A stretch of 64,000 nt of DNA from Glandiceps talaboti (lineage: Eukaryota; Hemichordata; Enteropneusta; Spengelidae). This document shows, piece by piece, positions 41,306 to 56,200 of the stretch (position 1 is the first letter of the stretch; each line of letters starts with the position of its first letter). The position numbers were made by a program, and so were the translations under genes. The notes under the pieces are model-generated. The model saw only the letters and a list, made by a program, of their open reading frames with translations, was not told where the DNA came from and did not search any database. The stretch is from positions 32,241,455 to 32,305,454 of the forward strand of contig NC_135551.1 of NCBI RefSeq assembly GCF_964340395.1, given 5' to 3'.

Positions 41306-44194
41306 ATGTTGGTTCTTTCTACATGTTGTGTATACCTTATGATTATATATCAACCATACATGTATTTCAGCATTTTCCAATAGTAATCCACTATAGATCA
41401 TGGCACTGCTTTCTTATTTTCAATTTAAATTATTTTGTGTAAATTAAAACAAAGTTTGGAACGTCTTTTACCTAGTTTCGCTCTCGGCATCATCAGATAT
41501 GGTAGTGAGTCTTTGAGAGTTGTGCAACAGCAGCTGACTACTAAGTACTATAACATGCTGTAGAAATAACTGAGCAACCGTAGTAAAATCCAAGCTATGC
41601 ATGCACAGTATGAGTTTGTTGATGTTGAAAAAACTCCAGATGGCTCCGTTACATGGCGACACTTCACGACGTGCTCTTGTCTTTTTCGCCGTTTTTATCC
41701 TTGTACTCTTGTCTGATGTTTCTACCTTCTTCGTCTATGATCGTGAACAACTCCTAGATGTCAGGAACAGAATAGGTGAGCTTAAACTTCAACCTAGCTG
41801 TCATTCTTGCGATTTTTCATTTTGTGCTCCACCAAACAATGAGAACCACAACACACCTTATGGAATCATTGGTTGACGTAAACGTAAACGGGGAAAAAGG
41901 GGTGGCGTTCTGAAGAAACTTCTTCAAATGTTCAGCGAGACCCCCTCTTCCTAGCATTCACCTCGCAAACTTGCAATCTATCGACAACAAACTGGATGAA
42001 CTATTTTGTCGTATCAAAAACAAACAGGATATGAGAGACTGCTGTGTGTTTTGTTTCACACGAAAACATGGTTAGATGTGGACATCCCGGACAATTCCCT
42101 TAGTTCTTAAGGCTTCTCAATCTATAGAATGGATAGATCTAACGAAATTACAAAGAAAGCGAAAGGAGGTGGTGTTTGCTTTTTAATCAACAATTCTTGG
42201 TGTTCAAAAAATTTTGCAATTTTGTTCTCCTGATTTAGAGTGTTTGACAATCAAGTGTCGGCCGTACTTTTTACCACCCAAATTCTCAGGTGTTGTTTTG
42301 TCATCCGTTTATATACATCCAAATGCAAATGCTTCGATTGCCCTGAATGAACTGTCAAACATAGTCACCAGGTGTGAAAATTCCTATCCCGCCGCAGTGC
42401 CAATAATTGCCAATGACTTTAATCGTACAAACCTCAAGAAGGTGTTACCGAAGTTTTATCAATACGTCACCTGTCTAACTCGGGGCCAGAATATTCTTGA
42501 TCATTGTTTTTCAACCATCAAAGGCGCATACTGTTCTCTGCCTCATCCTCACTATGGTAAATCAGACCACTCCTCAATATTTCTTGTACCTGCATATAAA
42601 CAAAAACTGAAGTCTGCAAAACCAACAACAAGATCTGTCCAGTGCTGGTCTGACGATTCAGTTATGTGTCTTCAAGGTTGCCAGGAGTCCACTGATTGGT
42701 CAGTATTCAAGGAATCATCTTCAGATCTCAACGAACATACGGATGTGGTGACAGATTACATCAAGTTCTGCATAGATTCATGCATCCCAAAGAAATTTAT
42801 ACGTAGCTATCCCAATCAGAAACCATGGTTCAACGGCAATGTTCGCGTAAAACTTAAGGCAAAGTCTGATGCATTCAAGGCAAATAATGTCACTGCTTAT
42901 AAGAAGTCAAAATATTAACTGAACAAAGCAATTCGATCTGCTAAACGACAATATCGGAAAAAACTGGAAAATCAGCTCAAAGATAATGACTCGCGACAGT
43001 TATGGAAAGGACTGGAAGCAGTTACATCGTATAAAAGCAAATGTGTTGCAATAGTTGATACTGATACAAGTCTTCCTGATCGTTTAAATGACTGTTATGC
43101 TCGTCTTGACAAGGTGAACTTAGATCCCCCCTTACGCCTTGATAATGGCAATGATGACACACCCTTTACTATCCTCGGGTCTGATGTAAGCAAATGTTTG
43201 CGAGTGTAAATGTACGCAAAGCAGCAGGTCTGGACACTGTGCTGAACAGCTATTGAGTGTATTTGCAGACATATTTAATACCTCACTTTCGCAGTGTGTC
43301 GTGCCATCCAGTTTCAAGACATCTACAATAATTCCAATGACTATAGGCCGGTTGCACTTACATCTGTCATCATGAAATGCTTCAAACGCATAGTCTTACA
43401 CCATATTAAGTCTATATTACAAAAGTCTATCGACCCATACCGTGCCAATCTCTCTGTAGAAGATGCTGTATCAGTTGCACTTCATTCAGTATTAACTCAT
43501 CTAGATAAACGTAATTCATTAACATCAATGATAGAACAGTTGAAATTGTTTCTATATTTAAGTTTCTAGGCATTCAACTTTCAAATCGTTTGTCTTGGCA
43601 AACTAATACTGATTACCTGGTAAAGAAGGCACAACAACGTCTATATTTTCTGAGGCATTTTTGAAGAAAATTGGCATGAGTAATTCCATTCTTGTCAACT
43701 TTTATCGCAGTATTATAGAGAGTATTTTAACATATGCTATCACAGTCTGGTTCAATAATATCCAAGAATGAATTGAATACACTTGAGCGGGTTGTGCGGA
43801 CTGCACAAAGAATCATCAGCACAGAATTGCAATCATTATATTCCATTTATAAGTCACGTACTATGCACAAAGCAAAAGCCATTATTCAGGATTCTCGCCA
43901 CCCAGCACATGATTTCTTTAAACTTTGACCCTTTGGTAGGCGGTATAGGACCATCAGAACAAGAACAGAACGTTTTAGGAAGAGTTTTTATCCCTCTGCG
44001 ATCCGTATTTTAAACCGAACATAGACATCTACCGCCTGTTTTATATAACTTGTCTTAATATTGTATTTTAGTATCGTGTGTGTTTTATTGTCTGTTGTGT
44101 CATTCTTTTATATTCTTAGTTTTATTCCTGTTTTGTGTTTTTATGAGCTCGTGTGAAAAATCAATTTCCAATGCTTTGTTAGCATATGGCAAAT

Positions 44195-44225
<31 letters not shown>

Positions 44226-47200
44226 CCCCTAGCCTTGACACAGTTAATCGCATTACCATAGCATTACACATTAGACTTCTAAGCATCCAATACCATGGTG
44301 TAAACTTTGCTTCTAGGCAAATATCGATTGTCATTTATTCTACACAATCGCTTCCTTGTTTGCAAATATTGTCTCTACAAGCACTTTGAACGGGTTGAGA
44401 AATTGTCAAAAAACAACATTTTTTTTCTGTTTTTTGATCATGTTGAGCATTTCTTCATTTTCAGTTTACTAGCTTATTACATATGCTAGGGAAATCGGGT
44501 TTGTTTCATTGGATAATTGATATGAAGGACAAAAAACTCACCAGAGGGATTTTGTGTTAGTTTAATGGGCAGCATCAGTACAGCTTTGTAGAAAAACTGG
44601 ATACAGGATCAACAAAAATTTGGATTTGGATTAAAAAAATTGCCTAGTGAGATTTTGATATCTTTATTTATGTAGACAACTGTAAATTGTTTTTAAAAAC
44701 AAATCAAAATTGCCTTTTACAAAGTATAAAATATGAAAAATATGACATATACATGTAAATTATTTACACAGGTGTCAAATTTTATCATAATGTAATCAAA
44801 CTATACTTATATGTTTTTAATGTTACGATGGTGTTAAAGGGACAAACACTGTACATTCTGAGTCAATATCTTTATTTTTAACAAAGTTATAACAATATTT
44901 CTACAGTAAAAAATAAGATGAAAAATAGCCTAGGCAACAACCTTAACTCAAAAACGTTAATACATGGAGACTACATTGAAGTGTCTACCCCTATATTACC
45001 AGGTTTAAATTTTCTTTTTAGACATTGACCTTTGACCTAGACCTGGATCTTCAGGTTCATTGACTGAAATTCAGCAATATCCCTGCATTATCACAGACAC
45101 TTTTAGTATTTATATGTTACCACCAATTTCTTTTAAATGATGTCTCCAGTCAGTCACATTTGAGGGGAATATGTGTTCTATGAAGACTTGTTTTATCTTT
45201 TATCTAGCTTTATACTGAAGAATATGACCACATTTGTTGTACAATTTTTTTTACATATGATAAAAGTGTGATGTTTTGACTGTACTGTGCTGTGTCCACT
45301 ATGAATGTGGCTTTTTCATGCATTGATTTTCCATGTAGACATGATAACAAAATTTGCAAAGCTAGCCTCGTGTCTTTTCACGTTGATTGCAACAAGGTGT
45401 ACAGGTAGGTATCAATTGTAAATAGTCGACTCTCAGTACCATGGAAAAAAACATGCAATCAGAGTACATGTTTTTCAAACCCTTTTATACTAACATACTG
45501 AAGAGATTTCACAACACCAATTTGCCTTTTAATTCATCAGAACACTATTTTCAAAGCATTTTACATGTGTTCTGTTGTTTGCTACAGTGGTAGTAAACAT
45601 TGGCCACGCCCGTGGGGAACTTCAATAAATTGACTTGGGAACCCCAGTAACATTTACCGGCTTACCAGCCTTAAAGGGAACACTTGGTTGGTCTCCAGTT
45701 CTGTCAAAGAAATGAAGTTCTTTCACACTGTATGGTTACAATGATATTGTTTATAGACAGAATCTCGGTGTAAAGTTATCTTATATGTGCATATGTAATA
45801 TATGGAAAATAATGATTGTTAACCTGTGATATTTATGTGCACTGTAGTTGGTAAAGAACAATTTGGGATTTGTAGTCCATATGTTTTGTTTGAACATACA
45901 ACTTGGCTTTTAGCCTGAAAGTTTTAGTTGTTTTTTCCACTAATATGCTCCACAATGAGTGGACCTTTCAGACTACATGGCTTTCACACAACATTTGTTG
46001 CCCAAGACACTAGTATTGCGATCTTTGGCCAACATCATCAATTCTTATGAAGCAGAAAGAATTAATCATACAAGTAACTTGTTTCTAAACCCTGTCTTCC
46101 ATTTTAGGTACATGAATACAAAGAAGGGACTCCATCACAAAAAACATATTTTCTAGAATTTTGGGATGTTGGTGGATCAGCAAATCATGTAAAAAGCAGA
46201 CATATATTTTATAATCCTGTACATGGTAAGTGCTTTGTGAATACATCGTTACCTTGTGCATACTTTCCTAACTTAGTGAAAATAAGGAGCTGGCAAACGA
46301 AATGCAGAAGCCAGTATGGAAATATAAGATTTAATGCAGTATTCCCTTCAAATGTAGGATTTCATGTTCAATCTAAAGTTTAGAATCCTCACAACACAGT
46401 AGGTAGTAGGGCTGGGGTGAGGTGGGATGGGGGGTCAGGAGTTATGGAAGAGTTCTGAATTTCATATACATACATGTACATGTCTACATTTATAAACCCC
46501 AAGGCAAATGGAAATCCAGGTGACTACAGTAGATACAACGTACTGCTCTATCAGTAACACCATACAGTAGATATAACTTACTGCTCTATCAGTAACACCA
46601 TACAGTAGATACAACGTACTGCTCTATCAGTAACACCATACAGTAGATACAACATACTGCTCTATCAGTAACACCATACAGTAGATATAACTTACTGCTC
46701 TATCAGTAACACCATACAGTAGATACAACGTACTGCTCTATCAGTAACACCATACAGTAGATATAACTTACTGCTCTATCAGTAACACCATACAGTAGAT
46801 ATAACTTACTGCTCTATCAGTAACACCATACAGTAGATATAACTTACTGCTCCATCAGTAACACCATACAGTAGATATAACTTACTGCTCTATCATTAAC
46901 ACCATACAGTAGATATAACTTACTTCTCTATCAGTAACACCATACAGTAGATATAACTTACTGCTCCATCAGTAACACCATACAGTAGATATAACTTACT
47001 GCTCTATCAGTAACACCATACAGTAGATATAACTTACTGCTCTATCAGTAACACCATACAGTAGATATAACTTACTGCTCCATCAGTAACACCATACAGT
47101 AGATATAACTTACTGCTCTATCAGTAACACCATACAGTAGATATAACTTACTGCTCCATCAGTAACACCATACAGTAGATATAACTTACTGCTCCATCAG

Positions 47201-50200
47201 TAACACCATACAGTAGATATAACTTACTGCTCCATCAGTAACAACGGATAGCTGTCCACATCTAGTTTTGTCTGGGAAAAACTGTCATGCTGTGTTCTTA
47301 TAAAGTTATATGCTTCAATCATTGATAGTCCATGATATCAATAAAAGTATGGTGTTTGTGATAGAGCAGTAAGTTATATCTACTGTATCCCTTGTTTAAT
47401 TTCACCCTTTGCATTATTACTTAATATTTGCAATGTTAAACATTAATGGATCTCATTTCTGCTTTTCTTTCAGGTTTAATTTTAGTACATGATCTAACAA
47501 ATAGAAAATCACATTTGAATCTACGGAAATGGTTAGCAGAAGTACTTAACAAAGATTGCAATGGGTTTAAGTCTGGATCCAATAGGTCAGTGCAATTTGT
47601 GTACATAAAAATTGTTAAAGGCTTTTAGGGCGATCACACAATGTCACACAAACTCAGTACACAGACTTTGTTCATTTAGGCCAAAACCCCTCCCTTCCCC
47701 AAAACAAATGTTCACAAGTGCGATATTAACATGTTTACATGTGTAAACCTTGTCACATCCCTCCAATTGATACAGTATAAAAACATGACGGTAAACATTA
47801 AAATACTAACCAGAAACCCAGCACTGTATTTCACATTAGAAGTCAATATTTTGATCAATTTATCAACATCTCAATATTAAATAATGTTATCATTGAAGAC
47901 ACTGCCCATAGGGGCCTATTACATTTGGTTCCATCCTTGAGTCCATCCATCAGTATGTTCACCCTCATATCTCTGACATGGACCAACCAAACCTGGTACA
48001 AAGGTAACATGCTATGTGAGACATGCATGTCACTGTTTTGCAACTGAATTAAATATGGCCAAATGGCAGCCATATTATTGTATTGCGTTCACCCTCATAT
48101 CTCTGGCATGCATCAACTGATTTCAACCAAACGTGGTGCAAATGCAACATGCTGTGTGACACATATGCATTTTACTTTGTATTGTGACCAAATCAAATAT
48201 TGCTGAGTGGCAGCCATATTTGTTGTTGAATTTCTTAATAAGCATCATAACTTTGTAGTTATAATATGTAGTGAGTCCATCAAGTGCCCACACCCATATT
48301 GTCAAATTTGAGCTTTCTTTTAAGACATTGACCTGTGACTTGAAAGTCTTCAAGGTCTAGTAACCAAATTTGGTTATTTTCATAGCTTTTTTGAATAAGA
48401 CATTTCAAGTGATAATATTTTAATCATGACTTGGGTTTGACTATGTGTGTGGCAAGGCACATTAGAAGGCAGGTTGTTATGAGGTAGAGGGTGGGGAATT
48501 GTGGATAGTGAGAGAGAAGTTACTCATGAGTCCAGTTGTTGCTAAAATCAGAATGCTTTATCTCAAAGGATAATTAACTAAAGCTAGAGATTACAAGAAG
48601 TTTATTACAACTAATATTGGTATAAGGGATATACAGTTGTGTCTATAGATATGTACAACATCTATAAGATATTAGTAATATTCATGAGAACATTCTTGAA
48701 GTGACCATTGATGTCTCAGACATTGTGAGGTAGATATGCAAGTCACTTAATTTTGTGACCTTGACCAGTATAGCAAAATGGCAGCCATACATGTATTTGT
48801 GATATAAAAACACATTTTGCCTGTTATTGTTGGAAATTTTATATTTGAATTATGTAATGGATATCTTCCTCATCATTTGAATGATTACTTCAAAGTGTAG
48901 ACCATATAGATATGAAACTAGGGAGAGGTGTTATCAAAATCTACCTATTCCTATCACACACATGGTTGTCGGACAATTTTCAATCTCATATGCAGGTGCT
49001 AAACTCTGGAATAGTCTTCCATACACATGAAAAATCTGACGTCAAAATATGCATTTAGGAAAGTGTTTAAAGAATATATCATTTCTGATGTGTAAATTTT
49101 CCATTATGGTTCTTTGTCGTGTCATAATTAGTTCTGTGTCTGTGTTATGTTTATAATCTAAACGTTCATTTAATTAAGCCCGTAATGTTAACTTGTTATT
49201 TCCATTGGCAGTGGAGCCAAACTCGATTAGCGGAAAGCTAGTTTTTGGACTCCAAATTGCCATTTTGTTTCTCCTTTTTGTTTATGTGGTCATTATTGAC
49301 ATGTACATATTGACTTTCAAATTGGCAATAAAATGAATGAATGAATTTCCAAAAGTTTTATACATATGGACACCATTCAAGTGTCTACTCTCACATTATC
49401 AATAATAATTTTTCTAATGAGACCCTGACCTTTGACCTTGACACACATTTCCAAGGTGAAATGATTGGCATTTTTCTTGATACATTAACTCAAGAAGTTG
49501 AATACACAAAGACCCCATTTAAATATCTATATCCCGAAAGTCAGATTTCATTTTAGCCCCCAACAGGCACCATCCAGTGGGGGCTATTACATTGGGTTCC
49601 ATCCATCCATCTGTCTGTATGATATGTTCACCCTCATATCTCCGACATGCACCAACCAATTTCAACCAAACCTGGCACAAAGGTAACATGTTATGTGAGA
49701 CATATGAACACCACTTTGTTTTGAAACTGAATCAAATATGGCCAAATAATCTTGCACAATGTAACACACAAGTTGAGGGGCTATGTCTTCAACTGAAGGC
49801 TTCATATACCTTGACCTTTGAATTTGACTTCCATATTCAAGGTCAAATTATGAAGTTTTATATCTAGAGATACCATTCAAATTTACTCAATGACTTTGCC
49901 ATGAACACAAAAGTTGAGGGGCTATGGCTTATTTTGATTTGATTAAAAGTGTGAAAATGTAGTTCAACGATCGCACTGATGTCACCCCCCCCCCCCCCCC
50001 GCCAATGAACTGAGTTCGTTTATTGAGCTTTTGTGACATTGTGTGATTGTCCCTTATTGAGAGAGGTTGAGCTCAAAGTGAAAAGTATACAGCATTTGAA
50101 ATCAAATCCTTTTTATATAATGTACTCACTACTTAAACATGTCTACCAATTCCTTAAATATTCAAAATATTTGAAGTGAGAAGGAAATTTTAGTCTTGTC

Positions 50201-53200
50201 AACCAAGTGTTATTTTATATGTATTTGTACTGTTACATTTATAATGTATTATATGTATAGAATTAAAATCTGTGTCAGACTTGGAGAATATACATTTACT
50301 TCATGTGAATTTTCAGTTTTACCTTTAACATACTGAGTAAAGAGCTGTCAAAATCTACCCCAGTTTTTGACATAACAAAAACATGTGTCAAAGGAATATC
50401 ACTATTAGTGACAGAAGTTTAGCTTGGAAGCAAAGGTAACAAGATAACAAGCTTGCAATTCTGTGATTCACAACCTGGTGATCATCACTGAGTAGTGCCC
50501 TCTATGCCAATGCAATTAGTTAGAATTCTTTTGTTTTTACCACCAGTACTGTGGACTATGATCCAGAGCAATATGCAGGAAGTCATATACCAATCCTCGT
50601 AGTTGGTACTAAAATGGACCAAGTAGACCCAAGAAGAGAAAGTATCTTATCTAGAAGTAGTCCAGTTGCTGAGGAATGTGGGGCAGATGAAATTAATGTA
50701 GTGAGTGGGACTACAATCTTAGTAATTTTATATCAATCAAAGTAGCAAAGTTAACAGAGTCATTCTAGTCATTCACTACCAGCTCCCTGGGGAAAGCTAG
50801 CTTTGAAACTTGTTCAAACTCATGCAAGTTTTTATCCTAAATTACTGCAGTTCCTTGTAGCTGATATCAAGAGTCAAAACAGAGTTGTTAAAATAATGAC
50901 AGAACAATGTCAATATTTCCTTTTGCCATTTTGTTCATTACTGTAGGATTGTATGCAAGCAAGACATTTAGCAGCAGGATCCACAAATGCTGTAAAACTG
51001 ATTAGATTTTTTGACAAGGTAAGAGTTCATAATTGCAATACCCACCTGATGTCTACAGTGGCGCTCCTGAGTTTCTTATCTGCCCTCACAAACACTAACG
51101 GCCTTCTATTGGCTCATTTTGTGACCTTAAAGAACAATCAAATACTGATTCTGGTTAATAGCAATGTTTATAAGGTTTTCTTTTCACCCATAATGAGTCT
51201 TCATACATGCCACTTAGTAATACAAGTATGGCATTATGTGTCAACAGATGATATCCTTTAATATAAAACTATAAAAATTGTAAGCAAAACTTTGTGTTCA
51301 AATGCATATCATTTACTAAATAAAGTGAACAAAGTCAGCTTTTGTTGTCAAGTATATGTATATTCCAAACTATAAACTTGTTTTCTGATTTCATACACTA
51401 GTAACACACTGACACATGCATGGTCAAAACTGTTATTTCAATTTTGTTTCTTGACTTTCATCGTGCTTTAAATTTTAACATGGCAACACACTATGGAACT
51501 AACAACTTTTAAAAACTCAGCTTTCTATTCCTATTATCATCTAACAAATAAAAAAACTCAGCTTTTAAAATGAAATGTCTCTGTATACATTCATCTTTGA
51601 TAAGTGCATAGCAAAGATAGTAGATCAATACCATCAGAAAAGCTATGTTATGCTAAGTGCTTGCAAACTGTGCCATCCTCTTCTGTCTATCCCTCTCCCC
51701 TAGGTGATACACCGGAGATTTTACAGTTGCACACCCAAGGAATCACCTAGTAAGGTCTGTCCAAATGTCACCTACTTCTATCTATCCTGACTCTGAATCA
51801 CAAGAATTACAACTAATACAAGAATGTGCGCTTTTTTAAAAAAAAATTCTTATTCTCAGTACTGCAATTTCTCAAATTTATAATTTGTGAATGCTTCAAC
51901 ATAATAGTTATTGCATGTTATATTGTTTAGATTTTGTGTTTGCATGTATTTTCTTGTTATATAATTTGGGTTGTTTGTTTAATATTTACTCATCATCCCT
52001 TTGTTGTATAATTTTCTAATAAAGGGCTTATTTTAGTTTTTCATATGTGGTCTGTGGTGTTTTAGTTTATAAATAAATTTGAAAGTTGGTCTTCTGCATC
52101 TGTTTGACTAAGGTTTGAAAAAATTAGGTTTCTAGTGCCATTGAATAGTGATTGAAAAGTTCTCACCTTGTGTGTCTAACAAGAATGTATTGATATATTC
52201 TATGAGTAATAGCATGAAAGGTGCAGTTCATGACTGCAAGTGTTCTATTAAATTTGAATTTGATTATAAAGGATGTGATTATACAACCAATCTTTTTAAC
52301 TACAACGATTTTCAAATAACTGTAACTGCAGACAAGTAAAACAATTATAAGTACCTAAAACAAATACTGAACATGTCATTTAATAGCAAAAATATCTTTA
52401 ATTGAAAAAATAATAAAGAATTAAAATTCTGAACATTCTCTAAAAATATTTAGATATTATTCCCCAATGTTTTTCTTCCTTCAGCCAAGGAAAATATGAC
52501 TAACCTAAGGGCCCTTGTCAACTACGATCACTAGAAGAGTAGTAACAAAACCCTTAGGTCACAAGTATTTTCTGGCTGAATGAAAACAAATATTGGGGAA
52601 TAATATAATTATACCTCCAGGCTCCTCAAGCATAATTCTGGGAAAAATAATAATTTAGGACATTTTGACTAATATTTTGAGCACTGCAATCATGAAGACA
52701 CAGGTTGTCATGACATAGAATGACCATATAATGCATATTTTGAGCACTGCAATCACGAAGACACAGGTTGTCATGACATAGAATGACCATATACATTGTA
52801 ATGCATATTTTCTGTTCAAAGACTATATCTTGGCTTGTGCATGGTATAATGAGCATTAAAGCATTTGCCCAAAACAGTTTATTCACTGTAGCTGATCTAT
52901 AATTATTAGTTTCCATTCCAATTTTGTCCATTCTGAACTAATGAAAAAACTGCCTGTGAAGAATTTGTGTAGCATATTCCCATATATGGCAATCACAGTG
53001 CAACTTACCTATGAATAATTAGAAGGCTACTTTTTAAATCTCTAATAAGGCCTAGAAAAAAAATTGTTTTTTCCAGTTACCTGACCCCACCTAGTTTTCC
53101 ACACTGATTCTCAACTTTTTTTTTTAAGTATTGTAGAAAAAAAATATAAAATTGTGAAAATTGTGAAGTCTTGCAAGAAATATTGGATGTGGAAACTGAC

Positions 53201-56200
53201 ATCAATTTAAAAAGACAATATATAAAACTGTTCTTCCAATCTGTAATGGCTGTACATCTGATGAAAAGAACCTAATAATACAGAGACCATGTGGAAAACA
53301 ATGGAAACATAACTACCTGAACTAGACACTCAAATATGAAAAAAAAATTGTAAAAAAAATAAAATAAAAAATCTACTTACTTCTAAAATTGAGCGTAATC
53401 GGAACCACACAATTTTTTGGTTAGGCCAAAATTACACCAATTTGGGCAAGTCATAACTTTGCATATCATGTTAAAACAGTTATGCCATCTTGAATGAAAG
53501 GACATGTAATTCAGTATGAATTGCTTGTCACCAACCACTTTGATCGTCTGATAAGTATTTACTGTTTGAACCCAATGATAGATTTAATTCTTTTGGTGGC
53601 TGTGCCTAATCTCATGTGCCTCACCATGTCTTTGGAACAAATTGCCACTAGAGCTATGACAGAAACCTACCGTTACTGCCTTCAGGAAGAACCTTAAAAC
53701 AAGGCTCTGAGCTTTACTACGTATTGGATACAGGCACACTATAAATTTTCTGATTGATCAATTAATAGTTCCAGTAGTCAGGGGACATATTACATGCATG
53801 AAAATCCCACAAGTGTTTTCAAGGGTTTGGAATAGAGAAAAATAAATTGGGAAAAGATGAAAATAAGAAAGTTGTTTACTGTGACCTTTTAACACAAGTC
53901 CAAAGTCAAAGTGAGAAGATTAAACCATGGTAGTAATTGCATGTATCCTTTATATCCTGTGGGAGTGGGTGTGACAGAGAGGAAAACTAGATTTGTAATA
54001 TTCTAATCCATGTTCATATGAGGCATCATGTGTAGTACACATGGTAGACTTTACAACACTATTTCAGATGTTGTGTTTATTTAAGTTTGTTATCAGGAAC
54101 TTCATTGAGCTACAATAATAAAAAATAGACTTGTGAAATAGATTGATTGTGGGGGTTTAAGTTGATCATGTCAAAGTATTTCTCAATAAGTTAAGTTCTA
54201 CAAAATAAATCAGGGGGTTTAAGTTGATCATGTCTTAATAAGTTAAGTTCTACCAAATACATCAGGGGGTTTAAGTTGATCATGTCAAAGTGTTTCTCAA
54301 TAAGTTAAGTTCTATTAAATAAATCAGGGGGTTTAAGTTGATCATGTCAAAGTATTTCTCAATAAGTTAAGTTCTATTAAATAAATCAGGGGGTTTAAGT
54401 TGATCATGTCAAAGTGTTTCTCAATAAGTTAAGTTCTATCAAATAAATCAGGGGGTTTAAGTTGATCATGTCAAAGTATTTCTCAATAAGTTAAGTTCTA
54501 CCAAATAAATCAGGGGGTTTAAGTTGATCATGTCAAAGTATTTCTCAACAAGTTAAGTTCTACCAAATAAATCAGGGGGTTTAAGTTGATCATGTCAAAG
54601 TATTTCTCAATAAGTTAAGTTCTACCAAATAAATCAGGGGGTTTAAGTTGATCATGTCAAAGTATTTCTCAATAAGTTAAGTTCTATCAAATAAATCAGG
54701 GGGTTTAAGTTGATCATGTCAAAGTGTTTCTCAATAAGTTGAAGCAGTTCTACCAAATAAGTCAGGGAAATAAGGTATGTTGAATTTGGACCTATTTTAT
54801 TGATTATTTTTTCTAAACAAATTTTTCTCTCTGCTGCACTGGGTTGATTTATTATTAGGATAATGTCAGTTTGGGAAAATATGTTGGTACAAAGTTATAC
54901 TATAATGAATGGGGGTCAAGGATCATAGTGGATTATTGTGGGGCATATTACTGTTAATGTATTAACAGTTTATATATCATTGCAATCAGAATGGTGCTCC
55001 CAATTCAATACTACGGCCTTCCTGGCTTGTTTGGTTTAAGTGACACGTTAAAAACACCATAACAAAGTGGAAAGGTAATTTCTACTCTTCTGTCTTAAGC
55101 CATTTAATTCTCAAAGATATGTATGTGATTTATTTGAGGTGAAGTTGTAAATGCTACTTTGGGGTACTTCAGCGCCATCAGTGTTGAAACCTTTATTGAA
55201 TAACTTTTGTTTTTATGACATATGCATTCAAATAAATATAACTGGTGCTTTGTATTTGAAGCTCATGATTACTATTCATATTTTTCACCATCAGTGTATA
55301 CCATACATGTAATGTTAGATGGTATTGTTCTTTTATGTTGATGTTATTCTGTCATTTTTTTATTCCATTTACCCTTTTGTTTTGATACTAGGTAATAGAA
55401 AGAAGATTTTTTGCTAGAGATCCTGTACAGGTAAATGATACACTCTATAGTTTGTGTGTAGTATTTTCATATAGTTTAATGATTTCCTTCTTTCAAACAC
55501 CATCCTTATTTAGTCATTCCTGTATTACATCAAATTACAAATCACAACCCAATTCTTCTTTCTGTTTTTTCACAAGTGGTTTCAAAGACTATTAATCATT
55601 CATATGATTTAGGTCAACAACTTGATAGCAAGTGCATCATTATTGTCTCATGTCACCATCCAGGAACACAGAAATTAGAGTGCCCAGTACTCATTTTTTC
55701 ATGTTCATGGATGCAGAGACATGTTGAGAGTGCCCTGTTTTCATGTTCAGAGAGTACAGAGATATATACATGTAGGGCTCAGTGCCCTGTTTTCATTTTC
55801 AGAGAGTACAGAGATATATACATGTAGGGCTCAGTGCCCTGTTTTCATGTTCAGAGAGTACAGAGATATAGGGCTCAGTGCCCTGTTTTCATGTTCAGAA
55901 ATACAGAAATTTGGGAGAGTCAAGTTACTATCTCCACATTCAGGAAAAACAAATTACATAATGATAGCTTAGTGCTTATGTCAACCTTGTTATTAGAGGA
56001 CAAAGAAATTATGAGAGGGCTAATTGACTATTGCTTCATTCTGTGAGAAAATGGAAATTATGTGATTGCAAAGTGAAGTCATTTTGAGAGTGCTCAGTAC
56101 CCCCCACTCTCCTACGAAGCGTTACCATAAAAAAGTCAACCTCCACAACTTCCTGTCCAATTGTTCCAACTAGCACTGCATTCAGTGGGGGCCATATAGG

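Noticed and set aside
40901-41442. 160-173 codon Cys/Val/Phe-rich frames
   Set aside because: Translation of the (TG)n, (TTTGTG)n and (TGTC)n microsatellite, directly after RABL3 exon 2.
41475-41496. Hammerhead-like core (CTGATGA and GAAAC, minus strand) upstream of the LINE
   Set aside because: Only the core phrases match. The intervening stem II is two base pairs and no stem III or stem I partner is found nearby.
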